From Algoriphagus iocasae (lineage in GTDB: Bacteria; Bacteroidota; Bacteroidia; Cytophagales; Cyclobacteriaceae): DNA of 64,000 nucleotides. Below are positions 26,869 to 36,262 of the stretch, piece by piece. The stretch spans positions 682,001 through 746,000 of the forward strand of contig NZ_JACIJO010000002.1 in the NCBI RefSeq assembly GCF_014206875.1, read 5' to 3'. The notes below the pieces were generated by a model. That model searched no databases. It saw only the letters and a program-made list of their open reading frames with translations, and was not told the origin of the DNA. How positions within the stretch are numbered: position 1 is the stretch's first letter; every line of letters begins with the position of its first letter. Made by a program: the position numbers and the translations under genes.

Positions 26869-27627
26869 ATGCAAATTTCACTTAAAGGCCAAAGAATCCT
26901 TGTCACAGGGGCTTCTAGAGGTATTGGAAGGGCTATTGCCAAACAACTTTCAGAATCAGGTGCTGAGGTAATCATTCATTTTAATTCAAATGAAGAAGAG
27001 GCTAAATCCTTGCAAAATGAACTATCAGGAGTTTCATATGTAGAAAAATGTGATTTAGGGAATTCGGATTCTGTGGTTGGTTTTATCCCAAAATTGGTGG
27101 AGAAATATGGTCCTTTGTCAGGAATTGTCAATAATGCAGGAATTGCTAAATCTGCTTCTGATGATTTGCCAACTGATAAATGGTTAGAAATCTGGAATGA
27201 GACAATTCAAGTAAATTCCACTTCGGTAGGTATTTTATGCAAAGAATTTGTGGATCATGCCAAAATAAACAATGGCGGAAGAATCGTGACTATTTCTTCT
27301 AGAGCTGCGTTTAGAGGCGATACAACAGATTATTTAGCGTATGCAGCCTCCAAAGGAGCTTTGGTGAGTTTGACAAGATCCATAGCCAGACATTATGGAA
27401 AAGTGGGTATCAAAGCATTTTTGATAGCTCCTGGATTTACTAGAACTGACATGGCCAATGAAATTCTTTCTGAATACGGAGAGGGATTTGCATTGAATGA
27501 TATCGCGCTAAATGAGCTGACAAAACCAGAAGATATTGCACCTATGGTGACTTTATTATGCTCAGGTTTTGCCGATCATGCAACTGGGGCAAGTATTGAT
27601 ATCAATGCAGGTTCTTACGTCCATTGA
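26869..27627 (+). CDS. Short-chain dehydrogenase/reductase (FabG-like)
   Basis: A 252-residue classical SDR. Cofactor motif TGASRGIG is at 13-20, NNAG follows in the middle, and the catalytic Tyr158-Lys162 pair is in YAASK, with a Ser in ISSRAA. The C-terminus SIDINAGSYVH is close to FabG-type enzymes. The basic residue in TGASRGIGR suggests NADP(H). It may reduce 3-oxoacyl thioesters or another keto compound; the exact substrate is unknown. It is 16 bases after the DinB gene. Confidence 0.88.
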   Translation: MQISLKGQRILVTGASRGIGRAIAKQLSESGAEVIIHFNSNEEEAKSLQNELSGVSYVEKCDLGNSDSVVGFIPKLVEKYGPLSGIVNNAGIAKSASDDLPTDKWLEIWNETIQVNSTSVGILCKEFVDHAKINNGGRIVTISSRAAFRGDTTDYLAYAASKGALVSLTRSIARHYGKVGIKAFLIAPGFTRTDMANEILSEYGEGFALNDIALNELTKPEDIAPMVTLLCSGFADHATGASIDINAGSYVH

Positions 27628-27662
27628 TCCCAACTCTTTAGAAGGATTAGAGTTACCATACT

Positions 27663-28253
27663 ATGGCAAAAAACTCTTCCAGAGACCCAATATTCACTCC
27701 TGAACTTTTAAAAGTTCTCAAAATCTTTGGTTTAGCCTCTCTCTTTCTCGTGTTTGCCTTATCCTTTTTTAATGATAAAAGAGCTGACAATACTGGTGAA
27801 GACAGGACATTTAAAGTGAATGACTCCAATCGTCTGTTTTTTCTAAATCTGAGAGCCATTCATTATGAAAGAGAGGCAAGAGCCGATGCAAAAATGACGC
27901 TTTTCCGCCATAAAGGTTTGCTCCATGAGGAAAGTAAACCGAGCTTAAACTTCGTGATTATTTTGAATGCCTTAAAAGATGAATCCTACATCTATTTTGA
28001 GCCTCAAAACATCGATTGGCCAATTGATTTAAAAGCAGTTTCATCTGAAGGAGAAAAGCTATTTCATCTAGAAAATGGAAATAATATGCTGTTTTACAGT
28101 TATTTAAATGAATTATCTCCTTGGATTGAAGTGGATGCGGGCTTTTATATTCAAGTTGATGGAAATTGGGAAAGAATATGGGAGACTGAAGAGGAGAGAG
28201 AATCTTTGAAAGAAATAATCGAAGACTATATACAACTATTAGAGAATAAATAA
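27663..28253 (+). CDS. Hypothetical single-pass membrane protein
   Basis: A 196-residue protein with one hydrophobic segment near residues 19-37 (LKIFGLASLFLVFALSFF) and a soluble remainder that is probably periplasmic. The remainder has beta-rich patterns and Trp/Tyr residues but no motif I can name. It lies between the SDR and thioesterase genes with short gaps, so it is probably in the same transcript. Confidence 0.65.
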   Translation: MAKNSSRDPIFTPELLKVLKIFGLASLFLVFALSFFNDKRADNTGEDRTFKVNDSNRLFFLNLRAIHYEREARADAKMTLFRHKGLLHEESKPSLNFVIILNALKDESYIYFEPQNIDWPIDLKAVSSEGEKLFHLENGNNMLFYSYLNELSPWIEVDAGFYIQVDGNWERIWETEEERESLKEIIEDYIQLLENK

Positions 28254-28262
28254 ATCAGAAAA

Positions 28263-28709
28263 ATGGCAAGTCCACTTGAGTTCTTTTCAGGACAGATAGG
28301 TAAAAAATTAGATAATACTCCTTCTGCAGCGGGTAATTGGCTGGCGGGAATTTTATTGGAGGTTTCAGAGAAACATATCAAAATCCAATACACGATTGAG
28401 CCTTACATGTGCAATCCAACAAAAATCTTGCATGGAGGTGTTGCTTCTTTAATGCTAGATGATGGGATTGGCATTGCGAATTTTGTGGCCGGCAGTGAAT
28501 ACTTGATGACAAGTATCAACTTGAGTGTGGATTTTCTATCGTCTGCTCAAATAGGTGAAATAGTGGTTTTGGAGGCAAATCTTGTGAGATCTGGAGCTAA
28601 CCTGAATCATTGGGAAGCAGTCATTAAGAAAGAATCAGGTAAAATCGTTGCAAAAGCGAGTTCGAATATGATAAAAACTCATATAAAAATCAGCGATCTT
28701 AAACTTTAA
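28263..28709 (+). CDS. PaaI-type hotdog thioesterase
   Basis: A 148-residue hotdog-fold protein. The segment ILHGGVASLMLDDGIGIAN holds the HGG motif and the acidic catalytic residue of PaaI/YdiI-type thioesterases. STSINLSVDFLSSA-like strand SINLSVDFLSS follows. It probably cleaves an acyl- or aryl-CoA. The gene starts 9 bases after the hypothetical membrane-protein gene. Confidence 0.87.
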   Translation: MASPLEFFSGQIGKKLDNTPSAAGNWLAGILLEVSEKHIKIQYTIEPYMCNPTKILHGGVASLMLDDGIGIANFVAGSEYLMTSINLSVDFLSSAQIGEIVVLEANLVRSGANLNHWEAVIKKESGKIVAKASSNMIKTHIKISDLKL

Positions 28710-28807
28710 GTTATTTTGAACGTATGATTTTCAGACTAACTAAAAACTTTTGAATCTATAGAAGTAAAACTCTGCCTAAAAGGACAGATTTAATTTTTCT
28801 GAGATTT

Positions 28808-28815
28808 TAAGTTTG
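28808..28815 (+). promoter_or_regulatory. Candidate -7 element before the beta-barrel gene
   Basis: TAAGTTTG fits TAnnTTTG, 24 bases before the ATG at 28839. No good -33 TTG was seen, so this is a modest call. Confidence 0.35.
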
Positions 28816-28838
28816 AAAAAAACAACACGATTTTATCT

Positions 28839-29252
28839 ATGAAAAAACTCTTATTCATCGCCCTTTTTTGTCTGATTTCTTGGACATCTTTTTCACAAAC
28901 TACAATCACATTCCACCAAAGCAACTTGCCTTTTATTGGGGTAAATCACCAATTTGGAGAAAAATTCATCCCTGAATTTAGAGTGGGAACTGATTCTTAT
29001 TTTGAGTCAATGTCTGCAGAATTGGCAGCTAATTACATTTTCAAAAAGTCTGATCGATTTGAATTCTATGGTGGAGCTGGTTTACGAGTTGGGGTTTTTG
29101 ATGGAGTTGTGGTTCCTATAGGCTTGAATATTTATCCTTTTGAGCAAAAGGATTTTGGGTTTCATATAGAAGGAGCTCCGATCATAAGTTTCAATGATGA
29201 TTCTATATTCCGAGGCTCATTTGGTATCCGATATCGTTTTATCAAAAATTAA
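28839..29252 (+). CDS. Small outer-membrane beta-barrel-like protein
   Basis: A 137-residue protein with a clear signal peptide (LLFIALFCLISWTSFS, cleavage near residue 19). The mature part shows alternating beta-strand patterns (FYGGAGLRVGVFDGVVVPIGL) and ends with an aromatic-rich strand GSFGIRYRFIKN, as in small outer-membrane barrels. No specific family is recognised. Its end overlaps the convergent RNA methyltransferase gene by 4 bases. Confidence 0.65.
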   Translation: MKKLLFIALFCLISWTSFSQTTITFHQSNLPFIGVNHQFGEKFIPEFRVGTDSYFESMSAELAANYIFKKSDRFEFYGGAGLRVGVFDGVVVPIGLNIYPFEQKDFGFHIEGAPIISFNDDSIFRGSFGIRYRFIKN

Positions 29253-29782
29253 AACTGATTTAGTTTTACCATCAAATCCCAAATAGAGATACCCAGTGTC
29301 ACCGAAATATTCAAAGAATGTTTGGTGCCCAATTGTGGAATTTCTAAGACGGTATCGCAGGCTTTGAGAACATCTTCCTCAACGCCAAAAACCTCATTTC
29401 CGAAAACCAGTGCGTACTTTTTGCCTTTTTGGGGTGAAAAATCATAGAGTTTTACGGATCTATCCACTTGCTCCAAAGCACAGATTTGGTAGCCTTCTAA
29501 CTTGAGTTTTTCTATAGCTTGCACAGTTTCTGGGGAATATTCCCATTCCACAGATTCTGTCGCACCTAAGGCTGTTTTTTGGATATCACGATGAGGTGGA
29601 GTTCCCGTAATTCCGCAGAGATAGATTTTTTCTATTCCGAAAGCATCTCCTGTTCGAAATGCAGAACCTACATTATTTAAGCTTCGGATGTTGTCCAGCA
29701 CAATGACTATCGGTGATTTTTCCATTTCCTTAAATTCCTCGACCGATACTCTTTCGAGTTCTTCCATGCTTAATTTTTTCAT
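29249..29782 (-). CDS. TrmH/SpoU-family RNA 2'-O-methyltransferase
   Basis: A 177-residue SPOUT-fold enzyme. Motif 1 is RSLNNVGSAFRTGDAFG, motif 2 is YALVFGNEVFGVEEDVL and motif 3 is IPQLGTKHSLNISVTLGI. The short length without an extra RNA-binding domain resembles TrmL/TrmH-type tRNA enzymes or a stand-alone rRNA enzyme. The exact target cannot be told. It is divergent from mutS and convergent with the small barrel gene. Confidence 0.88.
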   Translation of the reverse strand: MKKLSMEELERVSVEEFKEMEKSPIVIVLDNIRSLNNVGSAFRTGDAFGIEKIYLCGITGTPPHRDIQKTALGATESVEWEYSPETVQAIEKLKLEGYQICALEQVDRSVKLYDFSPQKGKKYALVFGNEVFGVEEDVLKACDTVLEIPQLGTKHSLNISVTLGISIWDLMVKLNQF

Positions 29783-29874
29783 CCTTTTTTGTTCTGCTTT
29801 ATGAATGGCTTATTTTCGGGGATATTCCCGCCGAATATCTCTCCCAAAATTAGTATAAAAGTAAGTATACCCAC

Positions 29875-32481
29875 ATGAGTAAGTCTAAAGACGGAAAAGA
29901 AACGCCCTTAATGAAGCAATACAATGCCATCAAAGCCAAACATCCTGGCGCATTGTTATTATTTAGGGTTGGTGATTTTTATGAAACTTTTGGTGAAGAT
30001 GCGATCAAAGCAAGTAAAGTTCTGGACATTGTTTTGACGAAAAGAGCGAATGGATCTGCTTCCCATATTGAATTGGCAGGGTTTCCACATCATTCTCTGG
30101 ATACATATTTGCCAAAGTTGGTAAGAGCGGGAAACCGCGTCGCAATTTGTGACCAGCTGGAAGATCCAAAATCCGTCAAAGGTATCGTCAAAAGAGGTGT
30201 TACGGAATTGGTGACTCCTGGATTATCATTCAATGATCAGGTATTAGACACAAAAAGAAACAATTATCTGGCCTCCATCCATTTTGGAAAAGAGAAACAC
30301 GGGATCGCTTTCTTGGATCTTTCGACCGGTGAATTTATGTGCGCCGAAGGGAATTCATCCTATTTGGAAAAGCTTATCCAAAGTTTTGCTCCATCAGAAA
30401 TAATCTTTTCTAAGGCTTCAAAGAAAGCAGCGCAAGATCTCCTGAAGAATGATTTTATCACTTTCCATTGCGAGGATTGGGTTTTCCAATTCGATTTTAC
30501 CTATGAAAAGCTAAAAACGCACTTTGGTACAGCAAATCTGAAAGGCTTTGGGATTGAGGATCAAGAAAGTGGAATTACTGCAGCTGGTGCAATTTTATAC
30601 TATCTGGAAGAGACAGAGCACAAAGAGATTCAGCATATTTCTGCTATTTCGAGAATTGCTGAAGAGAAATATGTTTGGTTGGATAAGTTTACGATTCGTA
30701 ACCTGGAACTAGTCTATGCACAGCATGAAGGAGGAGTTCCATTAATTCAGATTCTAGATCAAACCTTGACCCCAATGGGATCAAGAATGATGAAAAAATG
30801 GATGGTTTTGCCGTTGAAGGAGAAAAAGGCCATCGAAGAGCGTCTGAATGTTGTCGATTTCTTCTATCAAAATTCAACTTTGATAGAAACAATCTTATCA
30901 GAATTGAAACATATAGGAGATCTCGAGAGATTGATTTCCAAAGTGGTGGTGGGTAGAGCGAACCCTAGGGAAATCAATCAGATAAAAAGGGCTTTGAAGG
31001 CGATTGTACCTATCAAAGAACTTCTAAAGACTCAGGATAACCCAACACTTAAAAGGCTTTCTGATCAATTAAACCTTTGCGAATTTCTTTTGGAAAAAAT
31101 CGAAAAGGAATTGAAAGAAGATGCTCCGATGCAGACACATCAAGGCGGCATCATCAAAGATGGAGTGGATTCAGAATTGGACGAATATCGAAATCTAGCA
31201 AATACTGGAAAGGATTTTTTGGTTCAGTTGCAGCAGCGTGAAGTGCAGAACACTGGGATTACCTCTTTGAAAATCGCCTATAATAAAGTCTTCGGCTACT
31301 ATTTAGAGGTGACACATGCTCATAAAGACAAGGTGCCTCAGGAATGGATCAGAAAGCAGACCTTGGTCAATGCTGAAAGGTATATTACTCCCGAACTGAA
31401 AGATTACGAAGAAAAGATCCTTCATGCAGAAGAGCGCTTGGTAGGTATTGAGCAGCGATATTTTCTGGAATTAGTTCAGGAAACAGCGAAATATGTCACT
31501 CAAATTCAGCAAAATGCCAGAGTGATCGGAACACTGGACGTTTTACTTTCTTTTGCCCAAGTTGCGTTATCCAACCAATATTCCAGGCCAAAAATTTCCG
31601 ATACGGAAACTTTAGAATTTAAAGATGGTAGACATCCAGTAATCGAAAAGCAACTTCCTCTAGGAGAAAATTATGTGCCAAATGATATTTATCTAGATCA
31701 TGACAGCCAGCAAATAATCATTATCACAGGACCAAACATGGCAGGTAAATCTGCTTTATTGAGGCAAACTGCTTTGATTGTGTTGATGGCCCAAATGGGA
31801 AGTTTCGTGCCGGCCTCATTTGCTAGAGTAGGGATTATTGACAAGGTTTTCACGCGAGTGGGAGCTTCGGATAACCTTTCGAAGGGTGAATCTACATTTA
31901 TGGTGGAAATGACCGAAACGGCGAGTATTCTCAATAATTTGTCAAATCGAAGCCTTGTTTTGATGGATGAAATTGGAAGAGGAACATCAACTTATGATGG
32001 AATTTCAATTGCTTGGTCAATTGTAGAATACTTACATAACCATCCTCAATACAAAGCCAAAACACTTTTTGCGACCCATTATCATGAATTAAACCAGTTG
32101 ACAGAGGATTTCCCAAGGATTAAGAATTTCAATGTTTCAGTAAAAGAGGTCGGAAACAAAGTTATTTTTATGAGAAAGCTGAAAGAAGGCGGAAGTGAGC
32201 ATAGTTTCGGGATTCATGTGGCTCAAATGGCAGGTATGCCTAACCCTGTGGTTTTGAGAGCTTCTGAGATTATGGGACATCTTGAAAAAGACAAAGCCGT
32301 CAACGAAAAAAATGAAAACATTAAATCCATTCCAAAAAATAACTATCAATTGAGTTTGTTTGAATTAGATCCTAAAATTCAGGAAGCGAAGGAATTAATT
32401 GATCAGATCGACATCAATGCCATTTCTCCGATTGAAGCATTATTAAAGCTTCATGAGATTAAGAAAAAATTAGAAGCATAG
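29875..32481 (+). CDS. mutS: DNA mismatch repair protein MutS
   Basis: An 868-residue MutS1. The mismatch-contacting Phe-x-Glu motif is in [15 protein letters not shown] near residue 35. The Walker A is GPNMAGKS at 619-626, Walker B is [15 protein letters not shown], and ATHYHEL follows. A short C-terminal tail matches Bacteroidota homologues. It recognises mismatches and recruits MutL, which is not in this window. The start gives a normal N-terminus ([20 protein letters not shown]). Confidence 0.97.
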   Translation: MSKSKDGKETPLMKQYNAIKAKHPGALLLFRVGDFYETFGEDAIKASKVLDIVLTKRANGSASHIELAGFPHHSLDTYLPKLVRAGNRVAICDQLEDPKSVKGIVKRGVTELVTPGLSFNDQVLDTKRNNYLASIHFGKEKHGIAFLDLSTGEFMCAEGNSSYLEKLIQSFAPSEIIFSKASKKAAQDLLKNDFITFHCEDWVFQFDFTYEKLKTHFGTANLKGFGIEDQESGITAAGAILYYLEETEHKEIQHISAISRIAEEKYVWLDKFTIRNLELVYAQHEGGVPLIQILDQTLTPMGSRMMKKWMVLPLKEKKAIEERLNVVDFFYQNSTLIETILSELKHIGDLERLISKVVVGRANPREINQIKRALKAIVPIKELLKTQDNPTLKRLSDQLNLCEFLLEKIEKELKEDAPMQTHQGGIIKDGVDSELDEYRNLANTGKDFLVQLQQREVQNTGITSLKIAYNKVFGYYLEVTHAHKDKVPQEWIRKQTLVNAERYITPELKDYEEKILHAEERLVGIEQRYFLELVQETAKYVTQIQQNARVIGTLDVLLSFAQVALSNQYSRPKISDTETLEFKDGRHPVIEKQLPLGENYVPNDIYLDHDSQQIIIITGPNMAGKSALLRQTALIVLMAQMGSFVPASFARVGIIDKVFTRVGASDNLSKGESTFMVEMTETASILNNLSNRSLVLMDEIGRGTSTYDGISIAWSIVEYLHNHPQYKAKTLFATHYHELNQLTEDFPRIKNFNVSVKEVGNKVIFMRKLKEGGSEHSFGIHVAQMAGMPNPVVLRASEIMGHLEKDKAVNEKNENIKSIPKNNYQLSLFELDPKIQEAKELIDQIDINAISPIEALLKLHEIKKKLEA

Positions 32482-32537
32482 GTGAAAAGATATTTAGTAT
32501 ATTGAAGATGCTTTTTAAACAATATTAATGGGGTAAT

Positions 32538-33347
32538 ATGGATAAGGTGCTTTTAAAGGACCTGAAAAAACAGGATAAGTATTCTAAATTTTTTCATGAA
32601 TGGAAAGAACAGGAGTTTAAAGATTCTCCTGATGAAGACAAAATGCTATCTGAACTTGAGGTTTTAAGTCAGAATATAGGCATGAGGGAAGGTTTGGTTA
32701 TTGCGTGCTTTGATTATCGTAAACTTAACCTGGCTTTTTATACGGGAAATGTTGAGGAACTTACTGGTTATCCGTCCTCAATGTTTAAATCAAAAGGAAT
32801 GGAAACGTCCTTTACTATGATTCATCCTGAGGATAGAGAAGAGCTTTTCAGATTCCAAAAGATAATTTTTGATGCCTTTCACCAGTTGACTTTGACTGAG
32901 AAACATCGATTTGAATTTTCATACACGACTCGTTGGGTACATCGCATTACTCAAGAAGTTTTTTGGGTGATGGGGAGAGTAAAACCCTATTTGATTGATT
33001 CTGCTGGTAATTTTGCCATGGACTTGCATATCATCTTGAAGTTGGAATTTCCGCCAAAGTCAAAAAATTATGATTGGAATTATTCCTACTTAAAAGATGA
33101 TGGTTCGAGGATTTTTGTAAGTAAAAACTCTCCGGTAGATCGGAAAATTTCTTTGACAAAAAAGGAAAAAGAGATTGTGAAAATGATTCTCGATGGATTG
33201 GAATCAAAGGAGATCAGTGAGAAATTGAACATCTCATTTAATACTGTTTCTACCCATCGTAAAAATATTTTAAGGAAGCTTGGAGCAAGAAATGTGGGAG
33301 AGATGATAAAAATTCTTGCATCCTATGACTTTGATATTGGTCTGTAA
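32538..33347 (+). CDS. PAS-domain LuxR-type transcriptional regulator
   Basis: A 269-residue protein. The middle (about 60-180) has a PAS-like sensory domain (FYTGNVEELTGYPSSMF, MIHPEDREELF). The C-terminal LuxR/GerE helix-turn-helix is at about 203-262 (LTKKEKEIVKMILDGLESKE, NTVSTHRKNILRKLG). This combination is common in Bacteroidota as cytoplasmic one-component regulators. The ligand is unknown. It stands alone, 56 bases after mutS and before the tRNA genes. Confidence 0.85.
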   Translation: MDKVLLKDLKKQDKYSKFFHEWKEQEFKDSPDEDKMLSELEVLSQNIGMREGLVIACFDYRKLNLAFYTGNVEELTGYPSSMFKSKGMETSFTMIHPEDREELFRFQKIIFDAFHQLTLTEKHRFEFSYTTRWVHRITQEVFWVMGRVKPYLIDSAGNFAMDLHIILKLEFPPKSKNYDWNYSYLKDDGSRIFVSKNSPVDRKISLTKKEKEIVKMILDGLESKEISEKLNISFNTVSTHRKNILRKLGARNVGEMIKILASYDFDIGL

Positions 33348-33402
33348 ATCAAGGCAAACGAATTTTTTGCAAAGAAAAAGGGAAAAATTCAGGCAATAAT
33401 AC

Positions 33403-33432
33403 TTGTAAATTTATTTTCGGATCTTACCTTTG
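33403..33432 (+). promoter_or_regulatory. Bacteroidota-type promoter of the tRNA pair
   Basis: A -33 TTG at 33403-33405 and a -7 TACCTTTG at 33425-33432 are 19 bases apart, a very good fit to TTG-N19-TAnnTTTG. Transcription would start near 33439, about 35 bases before tRNA-Gly. Confidence 0.75.
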
Positions 33433-33473
33433 CATCCACAAATGACTCAGAGAACGTTTGGGTCTTAATAAAA

Positions 33474-33546
<73 letters not shown>

Positions 33547-33551
33547 CGAAG

Positions 33552-33578
33552 AAGCCCTTGATTCAAGGGCTTTCTTGT
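33552..33578 (+). terminator. Stem-loop terminator or processing site after tRNA-Gly
   Basis: AAGCCCTTG and CAAGGGCTT form a 9-bp stem with a 3-base loop, followed by a T-rich stretch (TTCTTGTTT). It may end part of the transcripts before tRNA-Leu. Confidence 0.65.
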
Positions 33579-33611
33579 TTAAGGTAATTAGCTTCGACAT
33601 GTCGGAGTGAA

Positions 33612-33695
33612 GCCGGGATGGTGGAATAGGTAGACACGCAAGACTTAAAATCTTGTGACCTCACGGTCGTGCGGGTTCGATTCCCGCTCCTGGTA
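33612..33695 (+). tRNA. tRNA-Leu (anticodon TAA)
   Basis: An 84-base type II tRNA with a long variable arm. The acceptor GCCGGGA pairs with TCCTGGT including G-T pairs, the anticodon stem CAAGA pairs with TCTTG, and the anticodon TAA is at 33646-33648. The T-loop GTTCGATTC is present and the discriminator is A. Confidence 0.97.
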
Positions 33696-33699
33696 CAGA

Positions 33700-33731
33700 A
33701 GCCTCGCAGAAATGCGGGGCTTTTTGTTTTT
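33700..33731 (+). terminator. Rho-independent terminator after tRNA-Leu
   Basis: AGCCTCGCA (33700-33708) and TGCGGGGCT (33713-33721) make a 9-bp stem with a GAAA tetraloop, followed by TTTTGTTTTT. A strong terminator. Confidence 0.85.
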
Positions 33732-33798
33732 AATGATTTCAGCAACTTGATTCAAATAGAAATTCTGAACTATATAATTTTTTCGTACTTTAATTTCT

Positions 33799-34650
33799 AT
33801 GGAAGAATTTGACTTTTTATCGCTGGATTGGTCATCCTTAAAACACGTCTTAATAATCTCAGGTATAGCTATCCTTACATTTTTGGTGTTTCTGTATCTG
33901 GCACGCAAATCAAAAACATTTTTAAGAATCCGATTGATTCGTCGAATGGATGATGATCTGCTGGCAAATTTCTTGGCAGGGATTTTCAGTTCCTTGGTGA
34001 TTCTTGCTGGCCTATTGGTTGTATTTAGGATTATTGGCTTAACTGGAGTTGTTTCTGGACTTCTTGCCGGAGCAGGGATTTCTGCCTTCATTATCGGTTT
34101 TGCCTTAAAAGATATCGGTGAAAATTTCCTTGCCGGGATCATTTTGGCATTTAAGCGCCCTTTTCGGGTTGGTGATATAGTTGATATCAATGGGATGAAT
34201 GGGCAAGTGCTGACTTTAAACCTTAGAGATACTCAAATCAAAACTGGAGATGGTAAAGATGTATTTATTCCAAATGGAGTAATTCTCAAAAACCCTCTGA
34301 TTAATTATACCATCGATGGATTCCTCCGATATGATTTTATTATCGGGCTAGATTATGGATCAGATTATCAAGGTGCCATTGATTTGATTAAAAAAGAGAT
34401 AATCGATGTACCTGGAGTTTTGAATGGCGCAAAGTCGCCAGAAGTTTGGGTGACTGATTTGGCAGAAAGTACTTTGAATATTCAGGTGACCTTTTGGGTG
34501 AATACTTTTGAAAGATCAATTTCTGATGCAGTTGTAAAAAGTGGTGCGATTCTTCAAGTGTTGACGGCATTAGAAAAGGCCGGCTATAATATGCCGGCCC
34601 GAATTATCGAATTGAAAAACCATCAGAACAAAAGCCTGAAGACTTCCTGA
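33799..34650 (+). CDS. Small-conductance mechanosensitive channel (MscS family)
   Basis: A 283-residue membrane protein. Three transmembrane helices lie in the first 110 residues (about 17-38, 62-84, 90-110). The pore helix GLLAGAGISAFIIGFALKD and the following beta domain (RPFRVGDIVDINGMNGQV, FIPNGVILKNPLINYT) match MscS. It opens under hypo-osmotic shock to release solutes. The length is close to E. coli MscS (286). It has its own unit after the tRNA genes. Confidence 0.95.
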   Translation: MEEFDFLSLDWSSLKHVLIISGIAILTFLVFLYLARKSKTFLRIRLIRRMDDDLLANFLAGIFSSLVILAGLLVVFRIIGLTGVVSGLLAGAGISAFIIGFALKDIGENFLAGIILAFKRPFRVGDIVDINGMNGQVLTLNLRDTQIKTGDGKDVFIPNGVILKNPLINYTIDGFLRYDFIIGLDYGSDYQGAIDLIKKEIIDVPGVLNGAKSPEVWVTDLAESTLNIQVTFWVNTFERSISDAVVKSGAILQVLTALEKAGYNMPARIIELKNHQNKSLKTS

Positions 34651-34652
34651 GA

Positions 34653-35120
34653 TTATTTTTCTAAAATTCCCTTTAAATCTGCAGGTGAATAATTGACGGA
34701 TTTCAAGGTTTTATGATCTCCTTCTCTGAAAACCAGAAAAAGATCCCCTTCCTTTTCGTAGAAACTAGGTGTGCCTTTTGCCTCGTAATGTGCCACAGTA
34801 TCCTTTGCTTCCTGTTCGGTCACGCAGGCTTTGCTCATATTGGATCGCTGAACTTCATCAAATAGAGCTTTGAATTTTTCTCCTAGTCCAAACTCCAAAA
34901 TCGCTCCTGAAAGCACATATTGAAGGTCGCAAAGCGCATCTGCGATCTCTACCAAATCTTTGTTTTCGATCGCTTCTTCCAATTCCTTTAACTCTTCTGC
35001 CAAAAGGGAAACCCTCAAATTACACCTTGTTTCGGAAGGAATCGTCGGTTCCGGTAACACAGGATGCTTAAAAGTTTCATGGAAGAGAGCTACTGAGGTT
35101 AGAGATTTAGGATCTTGCAT
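34653..35120 (-). CDS. MazG-like nucleoside triphosphate pyrophosphohydrolase
   Basis: A 155-residue all-alpha NTP-PPase-like protein. LLAEELKELEEAIENKDLVE followed by ADALCDLQYVL shows the ExxE...ExxD metal-binding pattern of the MazG/HisE superfamily. It probably hydrolyses a (d)NTP to a monophosphate, perhaps for house-cleaning; the substrate is unknown. I chose the ATG at 35120 because the 19 residues upstream in frame look non-coding and MQDPKSLTSVALFHE is a typical family N-terminus. It is convergent with mscS (2-base gap). Confidence 0.85.
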   Translation of the reverse strand: MQDPKSLTSVALFHETFKHPVLPEPTIPSETRCNLRVSLLAEELKELEEAIENKDLVEIADALCDLQYVLSGAILEFGLGEKFKALFDEVQRSNMSKACVTEQEAKDTVAHYEAKGTPSFYEKEGDLFLVFREGDHKTLKSVNYSPADLKGILEK

Positions 35121-35292
35121 AAGTATCGGATATGATATGGTGGAAATAAATGTAAATGAACTGAAACGATTGCTCAATGCATCGATCAGTTTTGGAAATA
35201 CAAAGAAACACCAAGTATTGTCCTCATAAAAGGAATCGATAAGATCATTTATTGCATTATTTTATGCAGAATCTGTCGCATTCCAAATTGAG

Positions 35293-35313
35293 AATCAGAC
35301 TTATTGTCTGATT
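35293..35313. promoter_or_regulatory. Inverted repeat upstream of the dapF promoter
   Basis: AATCAGAC (35293-35300) and GTCTGATT (35306-35313) are a perfect 8-bp inverted repeat with 5 bases between. It ends 10 bases before the -33 element of the dapF promoter. It could be an operator; on the plus strand it is followed by TTTG, a weak terminator-like tail. Confidence 0.4.
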
Positions 35314-35323
35314 TTGTGACAAG

Positions 35324-35354
35324 TTGTTTTAAGTTTGCAGCCAATATAGCTTTG
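35324..35354 (+). promoter_or_regulatory. Promoter of dapF
   Basis: TTG at 35324-35326 and TAGCTTTG at 35347-35354 with 20 bases between fit the Bacteroidota sigma-A promoter. The expected start of transcription near 35361 gives a leader of about 30 bases. Confidence 0.75.
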
Positions 35355-35391
35355 GTTAAGTTTTTGAACCAGCAAGGAAGAATTAAAATCC

Positions 35392-36165
35392 ATGGAAATT
35401 ACCTTTTATAAATATCAAGGAACGGGGAATGATTTCGTGATGATAGATGATCGATCTGAATCATTCGAAGTGACCGATTTGGCGTTAATTTCTAAGCTTT
35501 GTGACAGAAAGTTTGGGGTTGGTGCAGATGGGTTGATTTTGATTAGAAATCATCAAGATTATGATTTTGAGATGATTTACTTCAATGCCGATGGATCCCA
35601 AAGTATGTGTGGCAATGGAGCAAGATGTGCTGTTGCCTTTTCTGCCTTTCTGGGAATAGTAAAAGACCAAACCACTTTTCTGGCCATTGATGGCAAACAT
35701 GAAGCGGTCCTTGAAAATGGGTTGGTTCAATTGCTGATGGGCGAAGTTGATGGAATTGAATCCAGGCAAGAAGATTTCTTTGTCAATACGGGATCTCCTC
35801 ATCATATCCGACTGGTAGAAAAAGTGTCAGATTATCCGGTTTTTGCTGAAGGCAAAAGCGTTAGGTATGACGCTTCTTATGCTCCTGGGGGAACAAATGT
35901 CAATTTTGTGGAACCAATCGCGGAAGATGAAATCTTCGTTCGTACCTATGAAAGAGGTGTGGAAGATGAAACACTTTCCTGTGGAACAGGTGTGACCGCT
36001 GCAGCTTTGGTCTATGGAAAAGATCAAGATGCCGCAGAGATAAAAATAAATACCCTTGGCGGGAAGTTATCCGTTAAATTTAATTCCAAACCAGAAGGCG
36101 GCTATTCCGACATCTGGTTAATCGGTCCAGCCGAGCAAGTATTTAAAGGACAAATTATCATTTAG
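35392..36165 (+). CDS. dapF: Diaminopimelate epimerase
   Basis: A 257-residue enzyme converting LL- to meso-diaminopimelate for lysine and peptidoglycan synthesis. The two catalytic cysteines are Cys73 (SMCGNGARC) and Cys197 (LSCGTGVTAAA). The N-terminal FYKYQGTGNDFVMID is the family signature. The length is slightly short but normal for Bacteroidota. It stands alone before secA with its own promoter. Confidence 0.96.
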   Translation: MEITFYKYQGTGNDFVMIDDRSESFEVTDLALISKLCDRKFGVGADGLILIRNHQDYDFEMIYFNADGSQSMCGNGARCAVAFSAFLGIVKDQTTFLAIDGKHEAVLENGLVQLLMGEVDGIESRQEDFFVNTGSPHHIRLVEKVSDYPVFAEGKSVRYDASYAPGGTNVNFVEPIAEDEIFVRTYERGVEDETLSCGTGVTAAALVYGKDQDAAEIKINTLGGKLSVKFNSKPEGGYSDIWLIGPAEQVFKGQIII

Positions 36166-36218
36166 AACGTTAAGATCATCTGGTACGAACCGGATATCAT
36201 TATCAATTGTAATAAAAA

Positions 36219-36244
36219 GGGCTTAATTTTAAAGCCCGATTTTA
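36219..36244 (+). terminator. Weak stem-loop between dapF and secA
   Basis: GGGCTT (36219-36224) and AAGCCC (36232-36237) form a 6-bp stem followed by GATTTTAG. It may partly terminate dapF transcripts. Confidence 0.4.
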
Positions 36245-36262
36245 GAATCACATTCATTCGAC

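Noticed and set aside
33645..34190. A 181-codon leftward frame over tRNA-Leu and mscS
   Set aside because: It is the reverse-strand shadow of the MscS gene and would run through a tRNA gene.
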